From: Actinomycetospora sp. TBRC 11914
Lineage (GTDB): Bacteria; Actinomycetota; Actinomycetes; Mycobacteriales; Pseudonocardiaceae
DNA: 64,000 nt
Direction of reading: 5' to 3'
Assembly: GCF_012933465.1 (NCBI RefSeq)
Contig: NZ_JABBND010000016.1
Coordinates: 113,901 to 177,900 of the forward strand
A model generated the notes under the pieces. That model was not told the origin of the DNA. It saw only the letters and a list, made by a program, of their open reading frames with translations, and did no database searches. This document shows, piece after piece, positions 25,156 to 38,682 of the stretch. A program made the translations under genes and the position numbers. Each line of letters begins with the position of its first letter. Within the stretch, counting starts at the first letter, position 1.

Positions 25156-25866
25156 ATGGCCGACGTCAAGATCACCGCAGAGCCCCGCACCGAGTTCGGC
25201 AAGGGTGCGGCGCGCCGCACCCGGCGCGCGGGCCGCGTCCCCGCCGTCCTCTACGGCCACGGCACCGACCCGGTGCACCTCTCGTTCGACACCGTCGAGT
25301 TCGCCGCCGTGATGCGCGAGAACGGCCGCAACGCCGTCCTCACCGTCACCGGCGTCGGCTCCCAGCAGCTCGCGCTCACCAAGAGTGTGGTGCGCGACCC
25401 GATCAAGGGCTTCATCGAGCACGTCGACCTCGTGGTCGTCCGCCGCGGCGAGAAGGTCCAGGTCGACGTCCGGGTCGTCACCCTCGGCGAGGCCGCGTCC
25501 GGCACGCTGGTCTTCCAGAACGAGGACACGCTGACGATCGAGGCCGACGCGCTGAACATCCCCGAGGAGATCAGCGTCGTCATCGACGGGGCCGAGATCG
25601 GCACCCAGTTCCTCGCGGGCGACATCCGGCTGCCCGACGGCGCCGAGCTCGTCTCCGACCCGGAGCTCCTGGTCGTCAACGTCACCGAGGCGCCGACCGA
25701 GGAGGCCCTCGAGGAGGAGATCGACACCGAGGGCGCCGGCGTCGAGGAGGACGCGCCGGAGTCCGAGGACGGCGAGGGCTCCGAGCGGGGCGAGGGCTCC
25801 GAGGGCGGCGCGCCCGAGGACCCCGAGGCCGCCGCCGAGGGCGAGACCCCCGGCAAGGAGGACTGA
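25156..25866 (+). CDS. rplY: 50S ribosomal protein L25/general stress protein Ctc
   Basis: A 236-residue L25 of the long Ctc type. The N-terminal 5S rRNA-binding domain contains [20 protein letters not shown] and V-L-Y-G-H-G. The second beta domain ends near V-V-N-V-T-E-A. A highly acidic tail of about 50 residues rich in Glu, Asp, Gly and Ser follows, usual for actinobacterial L25. An AGGAGA site lies 11 bp before the ATG. The stop is one base before the pth start, so the two are co-translated. Confidence 0.95.
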   Translation: MADVKITAEPRTEFGKGAARRTRRAGRVPAVLYGHGTDPVHLSFDTVEFAAVMRENGRNAVLTVTGVGSQQLALTKSVVRDPIKGFIEHVDLVVVRRGEKVQVDVRVVTLGEAASGTLVFQNEDTLTIEADALNIPEEISVVIDGAEIGTQFLAGDIRLPDGAELVSDPELLVVNVTEAPTEEALEEEIDTEGAGVEEDAPESEDGEGSERGEGSEGGAPEDPEAAAEGETPGKED

Positions 25867-25867
25867 C

Positions 25868-26458
25868 GTGTCGGCTCCCGGGTCGCCCGGCACCGGCCCC
25901 GTCGTGGTCGCCGGGCTGGGCAACCCGGGGGCCGAGTACGAGGGGACCCGGCACAACGTCGGGTTCGCGGTCGCCGACGTGCTCGCCGGACGCGTCGGCG
26001 CCCGGTTCTCCGCGCACCGCAAGTCGGGCGCGGACGTCGCCGAGGGCCGCCTGGCCGGGCGCAAGGCGTACGTGGTCAAGCCGCGCGGCTACATGAACCT
26101 CTCCGGCGGCCCGGTCGCGAACGCGCTGCGCTTCTTCTCGGTGCCGGTCGACGACCTCGTCGTGGTGCACGACGACCTCGACCTCGAGTTCGGCGTCGTC
26201 CGGCTCAAGCGCTGCGGCGGGGAGGGCGGGCACAACGGCCTGCGCTCGATCTCGAAGTCCCTCGGCACCAAGGACTACCTGCGGGTGCGGTTCGGCATCG
26301 GCCGGCCGCCCGGGCGCCAGGACCCCGCCGACTACGTGCTCAAGCGGTGGACCTCGGCCGAGCGCCGGGAGCTGGACGTGTCGCTCGAGCTCGCCGCCGA
26401 CGCCGTCGAGTCCCTGCTCACCGAGGGCCTGGAGGCGGCGCAGAACCGGGTGCACTAG
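25868..26458 (+). CDS. pth: peptidyl-tRNA hydrolase
   Basis: A 196-residue Pth. It shows G-L-G-N-P-G-A-E-Y, the catalytic His in [16 protein letters not shown], the Asp in V-V-H-D-D-L-D-L, and the [12 protein letters not shown] motif. It recycles tRNA from peptidyl-tRNA released by stalled ribosomes. The GTG start is 1 bp after the rplY stop. The order rplY-pth is typical of actinobacteria. A large inverted repeat begins 14 bp after its stop. Confidence 0.97.
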   Translation: MSAPGSPGTGPVVVAGLGNPGAEYEGTRHNVGFAVADVLAGRVGARFSAHRKSGADVAEGRLAGRKAYVVKPRGYMNLSGGPVANALRFFSVPVDDLVVVHDDLDLEFGVVRLKRCGGEGGHNGLRSISKSLGTKDYLRVRFGIGRPPGRQDPADYVLKRWTSAERRELDVSLELAADAVESLLTEGLEAAQNRVH

Positions 26459-26472
26459 GTGGCCTCCGGCCT

Positions 26473-26598
26473 TGTGAGCACTAATCCGTGCTATAGCACC
26501 GAAAAGTGCTCACATTCGAGAGGCATGGTGGCGCCGCCAACTGGCGGCTGCTCTGTTGTGAGCACTTTTCGGTGCTATAGCACGGATTAGTGCTCACA
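26473..26598. repeat. perfect 42-bp inverted repeat with nested palindromes
   Basis: Arms 26473-26514 and 26557-26598 are exact reverse complements. Each arm is itself nearly palindromic: TGTGAGCACT, 5 nt, GTGCTATAGCAC, 5 nt, AGTGCTCACA. Only the two 5-nt blocks give it a direction. The 42-bp spacer holds a further hairpin, GCCGCC-AACT-GGCGGC. It lies between convergent genes, and the right arm supplies the last codons and TAA of the nucleotidyltransferase. Its AT content is much higher than the surroundings. Confidence 0.95.
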
Positions 26599-27358
26599 TG
26601 CGCGAAGCGCACCTAGCCACCTCAGGTGGTCCGCCGCCCACTCGTGGTGCAGCGTCGGCAGGTGCTCGGCGAGCAGCTCGGCGGCCTCCGGGCCGACGCC
26701 CGTGTCGCGCCACCGGGCCGCCGCGGCCACCAGCGGTGACGCCGGGCCGCGGTGCTCCTCGACGTACCACCGCACCGCGTCGGCGTTGGCGCCCGCGCGC
26801 CCGGTGTGCAGCGTCGCGAGGAAGCGCACCGGGAAGAGGACGTTCTTGGTGACGGTGCGGGCGTCGGCGGACGCGAGGGCCGCCGGGTCGCGCAGCGTCG
26901 CGAGCCGGGCGTCGTCGTACCAGCCGATCGCGAAGCGGGCCCCGTCGAGCACCAGCTCCTCGTGCGACGGCGGCACCGCCCCGGCCCGGCGGTCCGTGCC
27001 CGCGAGCAGCCGGCCGTGCTCGAGGAGGTCCAGCCGGTCGATCGCCGGCAGGCGCACCCCGCCGGACGCGCCGGCCCGCACGTCGCGCCACCGGCCCCAG
27101 AACACCGAGAGCCGGTCGGCCGGCCCGGGCCCGCGGCGCCACCGCGTCAGCACGCGCACCGCCCGCATCCGCGCCCGCGACCACGGCCCGGCCGCGCGCA
27201 CCACCAGCGCCAGGTCGACGTCGCTCACCCCGGGCGCGTAGCCCCCGTGCGCGAGGCTGCCGATCGCGTAGGCGGCCCGGAACCCGCGGCCGAAGAGCCG
27301 CCGGGCCCACCGGACGGCCTCGGTGAGCACGGCCTCGGCCTCGTCGGTGCCCGAAGGT

Positions 27359-27369
<11 letters not shown>
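26587..27369 (-). CDS. predicted nucleotidyltransferase
   Basis: A 260-residue protein with a pol-beta-type nucleotidyltransferase domain: G-S-L-A-H-G-G-Y-A-P-G-V-S-D-V-D-L-A-L-V-V, where the G-S and D-x-D residues bind NTP and metal. The C-terminal half is helical, as in aminoglycoside- or protein-modifying members. The substrate is unknown. Its GTG start overlaps the end of the ABC-F gene by 11 bp, so they are coupled. The last codons (C-E-H-stop) fall inside the right arm of the 42-bp inverted repeat, so the C-terminus was probably reshaped by that element. Confidence 0.75.
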
Positions 27370-29212
<1,843 letters not shown>

Positions 29213-29233
29213 GGCTCTCCGGGGACGACGGGG

Positions 29234-30307
29234 TCAGGCGTACATGTTCGGGCCGGGGTCGGTGGTCGGGGGACCGCCGGGGCCGCGCGGCGGGCGGGCC
29301 GGGTCGCCGTCGATCACCCGCGCACCGGGCACCGGACCGTGGGCGACGCGCACCGTCCGGCACACCCCGGCCCCCGAGAGCTCCGCGGCCACCCGCACCG
29401 CGGCGGGCCCGTCGCCGCACAGGAAGACGCAGGTCGGGCCGGAGCCCGACACCACCCCGGCGAGCGCGCCTGCGGCCACCCCGGCGCGCAGGGTGCGGCG
29501 CAGGCCGGGGTCGAGGCTCACCGCGGCGGCCTGCAGGTCGTTGCCCAGCAGCAGCGCGAGGGAGCGGGCCTCGCCGGACGCGACGGCCTCGAGGACCGGT
29601 TCGACGCTGCCGAGGCGGCGGACGGGGGCCGTTCCGCTCCCGTTCGCCCCGGCCGCGGCCCGGAGCCGGTCGAGCTCGCCGAACACCGACGGCGTCGAGA
29701 GCCCGTGGTCCTGCAGCGCGATCACCCAGTGGAACGTGTGCCGGGAGAGCACCGGGACGAGGTTCTCGCCGCGGCCGGTCCCGAGCGCCGTCCCGCCGTG
29801 CAGGGCGAACGCCACGTCGCTGCCGACCGTCGCCGCGATCTCCATGAGCGCCTCGCGGCCGAGGTCGAGCCGCCAGAGCGAGGCCAGCGCGAGCAGGGTG
29901 CCGGCCGCGTCGGCGCTGCCGCCGGCCATGCCGCCCGCCACCGGGATCGCCTTGCGGAGCCCGATCCGGACGTCCGGTTCCCGCCCCACGGCCTCCGCGA
30001 GCGCGACGGCGGCCTTCCACGCCAGGTTGGAGGCGTCGACCGGGACGGCCGCCCGGTCGGCCTCGGTGACGTCGCCGAGCAGCTCCACGCCGGGGGCGCC
30101 GGCGCCGATCGTCGCGAGCCGGTCCCGGGGGCCGTTCGCGCGGGCGGTGTGGGCGGAGACGACGGAGACCTCGTCGAACAGGTTGAGGGCCTGGAACACG
30201 GTCACGAGGTCGTGGTAGCCGTCCGGGCGGGTGTCCCCCACCGCGAGGTGGAGGTTGATCTTGGCCGGGACGCGGACGGTCACCGGGGGCCCGACGGCGG
30301 AGAGCAC
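29234..30307 (-). CDS. ispE: 4-diphosphocytidyl-2-C-methyl-D-erythritol kinase
   Basis: A GHMP kinase of about 357 residues in the MEP isoprenoid pathway. It shows P-A-K-I-N-L-H-L near the start, D-G-Y-H-D-L, the ATP loop [14 protein letters not shown], and G-S-G-P-T-C-V-F near the end. GTG 30307 and GTG 30283 are both possible; the second begins V-T-V-R-V-P-A-K, nearer the usual N-terminus. The tail after about 320 is Pro- and Gly-rich. It follows ksgA after 46 bp, the common actinobacterial order. Confidence 0.93.
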   Translation of the reverse strand: MLSAVGPPVTVRVPAKINLHLAVGDTRPDGYHDLVTVFQALNLFDEVSVVSAHTARANGPRDRLATIGAGAPGVELLGDVTEADRAAVPVDASNLAWKAAVALAEAVGREPDVRIGLRKAIPVAGGMAGGSADAAGTLLALASLWRLDLGREALMEIAATVGSDVAFALHGGTALGTGRGENLVPVLSRHTFHWVIALQDHGLSTPSVFGELDRLRAAAGANGSGTAPVRRLGSVEPVLEAVASGEARSLALLLGNDLQAAAVSLDPGLRRTLRAGVAAGALAGVVSGSGPTCVFLCGDGPAAVRVAAELSGAGVCRTVRVAHGPVPGARVIDGDPARPPRGPGGPPTTDPGPNMYA

Positions 30308-30353
30308 CCGTCCAGGGTAATGACCACCGCCGTGGTGCCCGGACGGCGAGGTG

Positions 30354-31241
30354 TCAGGGTGTGGCGGCGATCGCCGCGAAGGTCCCGATGTCGAGCTGCT
30401 CGCCCCGCTGTGCGGGGTCGACACCCGCGGCCCGCAGCCGCTCCTCGGCCCGGGCGGGCGAGCCGGCCCAGCCCGCGAGGGCGCCCCGCAGCGACTTGCG
30501 GCGCTGGGCGAACGCGGCGTCGACGACGGCGAAGGTGGCACGGCGGGCCGCCTCGTCACCGAGGTCGCCGTCGGGACGGCGGGTGAAGGCCACCAGCGCG
30601 GAGTCGACGCCGGGCACGGGCCAGAACACCCCGCGCGGCACCGGGCCGGCCCGGCGGGCCTCGGCGTACCACGCGAGCTTCGCGCTCGGCGCCCCGTAGG
30701 CCCGCTCGCCCGGGCGGGCGGCCAACCGGTCGGCGACCTCGGACTGCACCATCACCAGCCCGCGGCGCAGCGCGGGCAGCTCGGCGAGCAGGTGCAGCAC
30801 GACGGGCACGGCGACGTTGTAGGGCAGGTTGGCGACGAGGGCCGAGGGAGCCGTTCCCGTCGGGGACGCGGGCAGGTCGGCCGGGCGGAGCCGCAGGGCG
30901 TCGGCGGTGACGGCGTGCAGGACCCGTCCGGGCGCCCGCTCGGCCGCCGTCGCGGGCAGCCGCGCGGCGAGGACGGGGTCGACCTCGACGGCGACCACGG
31001 ACCCGTCGGGACCCACCGCGTCGAGCAGGGCCAGCGTGAGCGACCCGAGGCCGGGACCGACCTCGAGCACCGTCTCGCCGGGCTCGACGTCGGCGAGGCG
31101 CACGATGCGGCGCACGGTGTTGGCGTCGTGGACGAAGTTCTGGCCGAGCTTCTTCGTCGGCCGCACCCCGAGCTCGTCGGCCAGGGCGCGGACGTCGGAG
31201 GCGCCGAACAGACGCACGGGCCCCGGGATCACGTCGTCCAT
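30354..31241 (-). CDS. ksgA: 16S rRNA (adenine1518-N6/adenine1519-N6)-dimethyltransferase
   Basis: A 295-residue KsgA/RsmA. It has [10 protein letters not shown], the SAM motif [10 protein letters not shown], the catalytic N-L-P-Y-N, and [14 protein letters not shown]. It dimethylates two adjacent adenines in helix 45 of 16S rRNA late in 30S assembly. The ATG at 31241 gives a normal N-terminus. rpfB lies 35 bp upstream in the same direction. Confidence 0.95.
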   Translation of the reverse strand: MDDVIPGPVRLFGASDVRALADELGVRPTKKLGQNFVHDANTVRRIVRLADVEPGETVLEVGPGLGSLTLALLDAVGPDGSVVAVEVDPVLAARLPATAAERAPGRVLHAVTADALRLRPADLPASPTGTAPSALVANLPYNVAVPVVLHLLAELPALRRGLVMVQSEVADRLAARPGERAYGAPSAKLAWYAEARRAGPVPRGVFWPVPGVDSALVAFTRRPDGDLGDEAARRATFAVVDAAFAQRRKSLRGALAGWAGSPARAEERLRAAGVDPAQRGEQLDIGTFAAIAATP

Positions 31242-31276
31242 GATCCCAGGGCCCGTGGTGTGCTCCTGCGGGTGCG

Positions 31277-33142
<1,866 letters not shown>

Positions 33143-34000
33143 TCACGGTTGAGGCTGCTCGGCCAGTCGGAAGGTCCGCTGGGCGTTCCGGGTGGCGGCG
33201 GCGGCGAGCTCGTCCACCGGTTGGTCGCGGAGCTCCGCGAGATCTCGCACCGTGTGGGGGACGCAGTAGGGCTCGTTCGGCCGACCGCGGTACGGGTGCG
33301 GTGTCAGGAACGGGGCGTCGGTCTCGGTCAGCACGAGGTCCTCGGGGGCCTCCGCGGCCGCTCTCCGTAGCTCGGCGGCGTTCGCGTTGCGGAAGGTGGC
33401 CGTCCCGGAGAACGACATCAGCCAGCCCTCGTCGGCGCAGACGCGGGCGAGGTCGGGCCCGCCGGAGAAGCAGTGGAAGACCACCGTCCCGGGCGCCCCC
33501 TCGGCCCGCAGGACGTCGACGATGGCGTCGTGGGCGTCCCGGTCGTGGACCACCAGCGGCAGCCCGGTGCGCCGGGCGAGGTCGATGTGCCAGGCGAAGG
33601 CCTCCCGCTGGACGTCCAGCGGCGCGCAGTCGTCCCGGCGGGTGGTCCAGTAGTCGTCGAGGCCGGACTCGCCGATCGCGACGACCCGGGGCCGGGCGGC
33701 CAGGGCCTCGATCTCGGCGCGCGCGGCGTCGTCGAGGTCGCGACTGCGGGTGGGGTGCAGCCCGACGGCGGCGAACACCCGGGGGTCCTTCCCGGCGGTG
33801 TCCGCCGCCCAGCGCGCGGAGACGAGGTCGTCCGCCGTCGTCACCATCGCCGTGACGCCGGCCGTCGTGGCGCGGTCGAGGACCGCGGCCAGGATGTCCG
33901 GGTCGGTCGCCCCGCAGGCGTCGAGGTGGGTGTGGCTGTCGACCACGCCCCCCGGGATCGGCTCCGGGACCGGCGGCGGGACGGCGTGCTTGCTACCCAT
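33143..34000 (-). CDS. TatD family metal-dependent deoxyribonuclease
   Basis: A 285-residue TatD-family TIM barrel. The metal-binding motifs are D-S-H-T-H-L-D near the N-terminus, [21 protein letters not shown] and E-T-D-A-P-F-L-T. The family includes 3'-5' exonucleases and D-aminoacyl-tRNA hydrolases. The start codon overlaps the end of metG by 8 bp. The metG-tatD-rpfB-ksgA-ispE order is conserved in actinobacteria. Confidence 0.9.
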   Translation of the reverse strand: MGSKHAVPPPVPEPIPGGVVDSHTHLDACGATDPDILAAVLDRATTAGVTAMVTTADDLVSARWAADTAGKDPRVFAAVGLHPTRSRDLDDAARAEIEALAARPRVVAIGESGLDDYWTTRRDDCAPLDVQREAFAWHIDLARRTGLPLVVHDRDAHDAIVDVLRAEGAPGTVVFHCFSGGPDLARVCADEGWLMSFSGTATFRNANAAELRRAAAEAPEDLVLTETDAPFLTPHPYRGRPNEPYCVPHTVRDLAELRDQPVDELAAAATRNAQRTFRLAEQPQP

Positions 34001-35798
34001 CGTGGTGGATGGGTGCCCAGGACGGCCCCGTCTCCCCCAGCGAGGTGTCGAGCTTCGCGAACAGCGGCGTGGGGCGCGCGAGCGGCCGCCCGACCGGGAC
34101 CGGCGTGGACTCCCAGCGGGCCTGCTCGTGCGCGTAGTCGCCGGTGAGGACGCTGTGGGTCGTGCCCAGGCCCGTCGTCCCGGCGTCCTGCCGCTCCGGC
34201 TGCGCCGCCCAGACCCCGGTGCCGCCGAGGGCCTCGTGGACCTTCTGCGCGGCGTGGGGCAGGAACGGCGTCAGCAGCGTGTTGGCGTCCTGCACCACCT
34301 GCAGCGCGGTGTGCAGGATCGTGTCGCGCCGCGCCACCTTCTCAGCATCGTCCTTCAGCTTCCAGGGCTCCTGCTGGGAGAGATAGGCGTTGGCCGCGCC
34401 CACCACGCGCATCGCCTCGCCCGAGGCGGCCTTGAACCGGGAGCGCTGCAGGTGGGCGCCCACGGTGGAGAACGCGGCCCGGGACTGCGCGAGCAGCTCG
34501 GCGTCGGCGGCCTCGGGCCGGGTGGGCTCGGGGATCGCGCCGACGTTCTTGGCCGCCAGCGAGATCGAGCGGTTGACGAGGTTGCCCCACTCGTTGGCCA
34601 GCTCGAAGTTGGTGCGGCGGACGAACTCGTCCCAGGTGAAGTCGGTGTCCTGGTTCTCGGGCCCGGCGACCGCGATGAAGTACCGCAGCGCGTCCGGACC
34701 GAACTCGCGCAGGAAGTCCCCGACGTAGATGACGGTGCCGCGGCTCGTCGAGAACTTCGACCCGGACATCGTCAGGAACTCGCTGGAGACGACCTCCGTC
34801 GGGAGGTTCAGCGTCCCGAAGACGCCGGGCTCGCCGCCCTTGTCGCCCGCCCCGTTCTGGCCGAGCAGCATCGCGGGCCAGATGAGCGAGTGGAAGACGA
34901 TGTTGTCCTTGCCCATGAAGTAGTAGGCGCTCGCCTGCGGGTCGCACCACCACTCCTTCCAGGCGTCGGGCCGCCCGGAGCGCTCGGCCCACTCGACGGA
35001 GGCCGACAGGTAGCCGACGACCGCGTCGAACCAGACGTAGAAGCGCTTCATCGGCGCGTCGCGCCAGCCGTCGAGGGGGACCTTGACGCCCCAGTCGAGG
35101 TCCCGCGTGATCGCCCGGGGGCGCAGGTCCTCGAGCAGGTTGCGGCTGAAGTTCAGGACGTTCGGCCGCCAGTTCGTGCGGGTGTCGAGCCAGGCGGAGA
35201 GGGACTGGGAGAACGCCGGGAGGTCGAGCATGAGGTGCTCGGTCTCGCGGAACTCCGGGATCTCGCCGTTGATGCGGCTGCGAGGGTTGCCCAGGTCGGC
35301 CGGGTCGAGCTGGTTCCCGCAGTTGTCGCACTGGTCGCCGCGCGCGTTCGGGTAGCCGCAGATCGGGCACGTGCCCTCGATGTAGCGGTCGGGCAGCGTG
35401 CGGCCGGTGGACGGGCTGATCGCCCCGAGGGTCTTCTCGCCGAAGACGTACCCGTTGCGGTGCAGCGCCGTGAACAGGTCCTGGACGACGCGGTGGTGGT
35501 TGTCGGTGCTCGTGCGGGTGAAGAGGTCGTAGGAGAGCCCGAGGCCCACCAGGTCGTCCTGGATCACGCGGGAGTAGCGGTCGACGAGCTCGCGGGGAGT
35601 GGTGCCCTCGGCGTCGGCCTGGACCTGGATGGGCGTGCCGTGCTCGTCGGTGCCCGAGACCATGAGCACCCGGTTGCCGACCATCCGCTGGTAGCGGGAG
35701 AAGACGTCGGAGGGCACACCGAAGCCGGACACGTGGCCGATGTGCCGGGGGCCGTTCGCGTAGGGCCACGCGACGGCGGTCAGCACGGACTCGCTCAT
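33993..35798 (-). CDS. metG: methionyl-tRNA synthetase
   Basis: A class I aminoacyl-tRNA synthetase of about 601 residues. The H-I-G-H motif is in P-R-H-I-G-H-V; the zinc knuckle is [18 protein letters not shown]; the second signature is K-F-S-T-S (variant of K-M-S-K-S), as in the MetG1 type. No C-terminal tRNA-binding domain is present. ATG 35798 was chosen; ATG 35807 is also possible. It charges initiator and elongator tRNA-Met. Confidence 0.95.
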   Translation of the reverse strand: MSESVLTAVAWPYANGPRHIGHVSGFGVPSDVFSRYQRMVGNRVLMVSGTDEHGTPIQVQADAEGTTPRELVDRYSRVIQDDLVGLGLSYDLFTRTSTDNHHRVVQDLFTALHRNGYVFGEKTLGAISPSTGRTLPDRYIEGTCPICGYPNARGDQCDNCGNQLDPADLGNPRSRINGEIPEFRETEHLMLDLPAFSQSLSAWLDTRTNWRPNVLNFSRNLLEDLRPRAITRDLDWGVKVPLDGWRDAPMKRFYVWFDAVVGYLSASVEWAERSGRPDAWKEWWCDPQASAYYFMGKDNIVFHSLIWPAMLLGQNGAGDKGGEPGVFGTLNLPTEVVSSEFLTMSGSKFSTSRGTVIYVGDFLREFGPDALRYFIAVAGPENQDTDFTWDEFVRRTNFELANEWGNLVNRSISLAAKNVGAIPEPTRPEAADAELLAQSRAAFSTVGAHLQRSRFKAASGEAMRVVGAANAYLSQQEPWKLKDDAEKVARRDTILHTALQVVQDANTLLTPFLPHAAQKVHEALGGTGVWAAQPERQDAGTTGLGTTHSVLTGDYAHEQARWESTPVPVGRPLARPTPLFAKLDTSLGETGPSWAPIHHDG

Positions 35799-35863
35799 GG
35801 TGTCCATCATCCCGGTCACGTCGAGGTGCTCCCGCACGGGCTCGTGCGCCTCGCCACGGCCGG

Positions 35864-35914
35864 GCGCGAGGGGAACCCTCGTGCGGATAGAGCGGCCGAA
35901 TCTTCCCCTCGCAC
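35864..35914. repeat. GCGAGGGGA palindromic element, copy C (inverted)
   Basis: Between metG and upp. Read on the minus strand it runs GTGCGAGGGGAAGATTCGG, CGCTCT, then TTCCCCTCGCGC, matching copies A and B. It is in opposite orientation to copy D, which starts 17 bp further on, so the two form an inverted pair. Confidence 0.85.
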
Positions 35915-35930
35915 GGGACGGCAGTTCGGC

Positions 35931-35979
35931 GCGAGGGGAGGAAACGGTCGCTCTTGGCTGCCGAGGGGTCCCCTCGCGC
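35931..35979. repeat. GCGAGGGGA palindromic element, copy D
   Basis: GCGAGGGGAGG at the left end, GGTCGCTCT in the middle, GAGGGGTCCCCTCGCGC at the right end. It matches copy B best. With copy C it makes a large cruciform-capable structure in the metG-upp gap. Confidence 0.85.
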
Positions 35980-36023
35980 GGGGAGGCACGCGGGGAGGCA
36001 CGGGAGGACGACGGCCGACCGCG

Positions 36024-36644
36024 CTACATCGCGCCGAACTGCCGGTCCCCCGCGTCGCCGAGCCCCGGGACGATGTAGCCGAACTCGTTGAGCCGGTCGT
36101 CCACGGTCGCGGTCACCACCCGCACCGTCGGGTGCTGGTCCCCGAGGCGGGCCACGCCCTCCGGGGCCGCGACCACGCACACCGCGGTGACGTCGTCCGC
36201 GCCGCGCGCGGCGAGCAGGTCGATGGTGTGGGCCATCGAGCCGCCGGTGGCGAGCATCGGGTCGAGGACGAGGACCGGGCGGCCGGCGAGGTCGGCGGGC
36301 AGGGACTCCATGTACGGCGTGGGCTGCAGCGTCTCCTCGTCGCGGGCGACGCCGACGAAGCCCATGAGCGCGCCGGGCACCTGGGCGTGGGCCGCCTCGG
36401 CCATCCCCAGGCCGGCGCGCAGCACCGGGACGAGGACCGGCGGCGCCGCGAGCTCGGCGCCCACGGTGTCGGCGACGGGGGTGGTGATCGGGTACTCGGT
36501 CACGGGCGCGTCCCGCAGGGCCTCGTAGACGAGCATCGTCGTGAGGTCGGCGACGGCGCCGCGGAACGCGGGGCGGTCGGTCCGGGAGTCGCGCAGGGTG
36601 GTCAGCCGAGCCCGGGCGAGCGGATGGTCGACGACGAGCAGCAT
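36024..36644 (-). CDS. upp: uracil phosphoribosyltransferase
   Basis: A 206-residue Upp. It has [11 protein letters not shown], the PRPP-binding loop [12 protein letters not shown], and the uracil-binding C-terminus [14 protein letters not shown]. It converts uracil and PRPP to UMP in pyrimidine salvage. It is divergent from the MDMPI-type gene with 44 bp between starts. Confidence 0.97.
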   Translation of the reverse strand: MLLVVDHPLARARLTTLRDSRTDRPAFRGAVADLTTMLVYEALRDAPVTEYPITTPVADTVGAELAAPPVLVPVLRAGLGMAEAAHAQVPGALMGFVGVARDEETLQPTPYMESLPADLAGRPVLVLDPMLATGGSMAHTIDLLAARGADDVTAVCVVAAPEGVARLGDQHPTVRVVTATVDDRLNEFGYIVPGLGDAGDRQFGAM

Positions 36645-36688
36645 GTCGGCGGAACCTAGCGGCCCGCGTCGTCTGGCACGCTGCGGCC

Positions 36689-37393
36689 GTGTTCGACGAT
36701 GCCTATCGCTCCGGTCACGCCCGTGTCGCCGCGCTGGTGGCGGGGCTCGGTGAGGCCGACCTGGCGCGGACGGTGCCGGCGTGCCCGGAGTGGACGGTGC
36801 ACGACCTCGTCGCCCACCTCGCCGGGACAGCCGCCGACGTCGCGGCCCGCCACACCGCGGGGATGCCCGGGCCCGCCTGGGCCGCGGCGCAGATCACCCG
36901 GCGGGCCGGCCGGACGGTGGCGGAGCTGCTCGCCGAGTGGGACGAGCACGCGGCCGCCACGGCGGCGGCGATCGAGGACCGGCGCGTCCCGGCCCGCGTC
37001 CTGCACGACCTGCTGGTGCACGAGGGCGACCTCGTGGAGGCGCTCGGCGCCGAGCAGCCGCCGTGGGACGGCTGGGCGGGTGCCGCGCGGCTCGTCGTGC
37101 GCCAGGTGGTGCGTGGGATCCGCGGGCCCCACAGCCTCGTCGTGCGCTCGGCGGGCACCGAGTGGCGCAGTCCCGACGACGCCGGCGAGCGCCGGGGCGC
37201 GTCGGCGGCGCCCGCCGCGCAGCGCAGCACGGTGACGGTCGACTTCTACGAGCTCTACCGGGGCCTGCACAGCCGGCGCAGCCGCGCCCAGATGCGCGGA
37301 TGGCAGTGGGACGGGAGCCCGGAACCGTGGGTGGACGCCCTGCCGATGTTCGGTCCGCGCGATGACGAACAACCGGTGCCCGCGCCCGGCTGA
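36689..37393 (+). CDS. maleylpyruvate isomerase family mycothiol-dependent enzyme
   Basis: A 234-residue protein of the MDMPI/DinB-like four-helix family common in mycothiol-producing actinobacteria. The N-terminus has [16 protein letters not shown], with the first metal His; [14 protein letters not shown] has the other His residues. The C-terminal part is a small SCP2-like domain. These enzymes use mycothiol as thiol cofactor. The substrate is unknown. The GTG start is 44 bp from the upp start. Confidence 0.75.
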   Translation: MFDDAYRSGHARVAALVAGLGEADLARTVPACPEWTVHDLVAHLAGTAADVAARHTAGMPGPAWAAAQITRRAGRTVAELLAEWDEHAAATAAAIEDRRVPARVLHDLLVHEGDLVEALGAEQPPWDGWAGAARLVVRQVVRGIRGPHSLVVRSAGTEWRSPDDAGERRGASAAPAAQRSTVTVDFYELYRGLHSRRSRAQMRGWQWDGSPEPWVDALPMFGPRDDEQPVPAPG

Positions 37394-37428
37394 GAACCGT
37401 TCCCGACATCGCGGGAATGGCAGCGAAA

Positions 37429-37474
37429 AAGCCGGTGTCCCGATCCGGCGATGACCGGACCGGGACACCGGCTT
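37429..37474 (-). terminator. two-tier intrinsic terminator of chaplin-like gene 1
   Basis: The outer stem AAGCCGGTGTCCCG pairs with its complement ending at 37474; after a 1-nt mismatch, an inner stem TCCGG/CCGGA closes on a 6-nt loop. On the minus strand it is followed by TTTTT (37426-37430), a full intrinsic terminator. It can also stop the convergent MDMPI-type transcript. Confidence 0.9.
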
Positions 37475-37493
37475 CGTCCGTGCGCGCCTGGTG

Positions 37494-37871
37494 TCAGACC
37501 GTCGGGAAGGTCGGCAGCTCGCCCGAGCCGCCGAAGTCCGGGAACTCGGGCAGCTCGCCCCCGGGGAGCGTGAACCCGGTGTCGCCGATGCCGACCGAGA
37601 TGCCGTTCAGGAGGTGGTTGTCGTTGGCCACGTCGCAGACGTTGACCGGGATGGCGCCGTTGTCGCCGCCGAGGACGTCGATCGGGCCGCGACCCTCGGT
37701 CTTCTGGGACTGCTTCACGACGTTCGTGCAGCTGCCGTTGTGCTGGTACGAGTGCTTGCCGTGGGAGTCGTCGCCGTGGTGGGAGGTGTTGGCGAAGGCC
37801 GCGCCCGACATCGAGGCCAGGCCGGCCCCCGCGATCGCGACGGTGACGGCGGACTTGCGGAGCATGCTCAT
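37494..37871 (-). CDS. chaplin-like secreted His-rich protein 1
   Basis: A 125-residue preprotein. The signal peptide is MSMLRKSAVTVAIAGAGLA followed by S-M-S-G-A-A-F-A, with likely cleavage after A-F-A. The mature part starts with a His-rich stretch (H-H-G-D-D-S-H-G-K-H) and has two Cys separated by 30 residues, the second in I-P-V-N-V-C-D-V-A-N-D-N. This resembles the chaplin core P-V-N-V-C. A Gly/Pro/Glu-rich tail of about 30 residues is unique to this copy. An AGGAAGAAC ribosome site precedes the ATG. It is probably a cell-surface or sporulation-related protein; exact role unknown. Confidence 0.75.
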   Translation of the reverse strand: MSMLRKSAVTVAIAGAGLASMSGAAFANTSHHGDDSHGKHSYQHNGSCTNVVKQSQKTEGRGPIDVLGGDNGAIPVNVCDVANDNHLLNGISVGIGDTGFTLPGGELPEFPDFGGSGELPTFPTV

Positions 37872-37947
37872 GTTCTTCCTGTTCCCCCGATGGGCAGTGA
37901 CGTCGACCGTGGGCGCGGAATGGTCCCGACCCGGCGGACACACAACC

Positions 37948-37975
37948 AACGGGAAGTTCTCCGGGGAGGTCACGG
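37948..37975 (-). promoter_or_regulatory. CGTGAC-N17-CGTT promoter-like motif for chaplin-like gene 1
   Basis: On the minus strand CCGTGACC is followed after 16 bases by CGTT. The CGTT is about 77 bp before the start codon. It matches the pattern upstream of four other paralogues and resembles the recalled sigma BldN consensus CGTAAC-N16-CGTT. Confidence 0.65.
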
Positions 37976-38101
37976 GGAAATCACGATGATCGCCCGTTCG
38001 TGAATTTCTCTAGAAAGCGACCGCATAGCCGGAACGCGTTGTCGAACGCATTCCACGAAAGAGTCGGGGAGCGGGCCGTCTCATCGACCCCGGACGTGCG
38101 A

Positions 38102-38147
38102 CGGCCGGATCACCAGCGCGTCACGCGGACGCGCCGTGATCCGGCCG
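38102..38147 (-). terminator. two-tier hairpin downstream of chaplin-like gene 2
   Basis: The outer stem CGGCCGGATCAC pairs with GTGATCCGGCCG, and the inner stem GCGCGTC pairs with GACGCGC. It begins 17 bp after the stop codon. It has no T tract, so it is a stem-only terminator candidate. Confidence 0.75.
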
Positions 38148-38163
38148 GCGACGGTCGGCGAGA

Positions 38164-38469
38164 TCAGGGAATGATGCCGTCGAGCGCCGAGACGCTGATG
38201 TCGTTCAGCACGTGGTTGTCGTTCAGCACGTGGCAGACGTTGACCGGCACGGCCACGTTGTCGCCACCGGCGACGCTGGCGAGGGAGAACCCGCCGCCCT
38301 TGGTCGCGCTCTTCTGGTCGACGGCGTTGAGGCAGCTCGTCGAGCCGCCGTGCGAGTCGTCGTGGCCGTGGCCGTGGCCGCTCTGGGTCGCCATCGCGAC
38401 GCCGGACGTGGAGGCGAGCCCGGCGCCGAGAACGACGACGCCGACGGCGGCCCTACGGATCTTCGACAT
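38164..38469 (-). CDS. chaplin-like secreted His-rich protein 2
   Basis: A 101-residue preprotein with a signal peptide (MSKIRRAAVGVVVLGAGLAS, cleaved near V-A-M-A). The mature part has H-G-H-G-H-D-D-S-H-G-G, then two Cys 32 residues apart. The core is G-G-D-N-V-A-V-P-V-N-V-C-H-V-L-N-D-N-H-V, very close to genes 1 and 6 (subfamily A). The short C-terminus ends I-S-V-S-A-L-D-G-I-I-P. It has its own promoter-like motif and terminator. Confidence 0.75.
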   Translation of the reverse strand: MSKIRRAAVGVVVLGAGLASTSGVAMATQSGHGHGHDDSHGGSTSCLNAVDQKSATKGGGFSLASVAGGDNVAVPVNVCHVLNDNHVLNDISVSALDGIIP

Positions 38470-38543
38470 GAATCCCCCGATGCAGTGTCGAGTACGGGTC
38501 CGGACCGGGATGGCTCCCAGCGTCCGGTTGGTGACACCGCCTC

Positions 38544-38571
38544 AACGCCCTCAGCGGAACGCGGGTCACGG
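38544..38571 (-). promoter_or_regulatory. CGTGAC-N17-CGTT promoter-like motif for chaplin-like gene 2
   Basis: CCGTGACC and CGTT on the minus strand with a 17-bp gap after CGTGAC. CGTT lies about 75 bp before the start codon. Confidence 0.6.
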
Positions 38572-38618
38572 GACCGTCACGACGTTCGCCCGTTCGGGGA
38601 CGACGGGCGTGGACGACG

Positions 38619-38665
38619 ACGGCCGGCCCCGGGGCCTCCCACGAGGGGAGGCCGGGGCCGGCCGT
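38619..38665 (-). terminator. hairpin downstream of chaplin-like gene 3
   Basis: The left arm ACGGCCGGCCCC-GG-GGCCTCCC pairs with GGGAGGCCGGGGCCGGCCGT, with a 2-nt bulge and ACGAG loop. It lies 18 bp after the stop of gene 3. Confidence 0.75.
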
Positions 38666-38682
38666 GGTGTCGGAGCAGGAAC

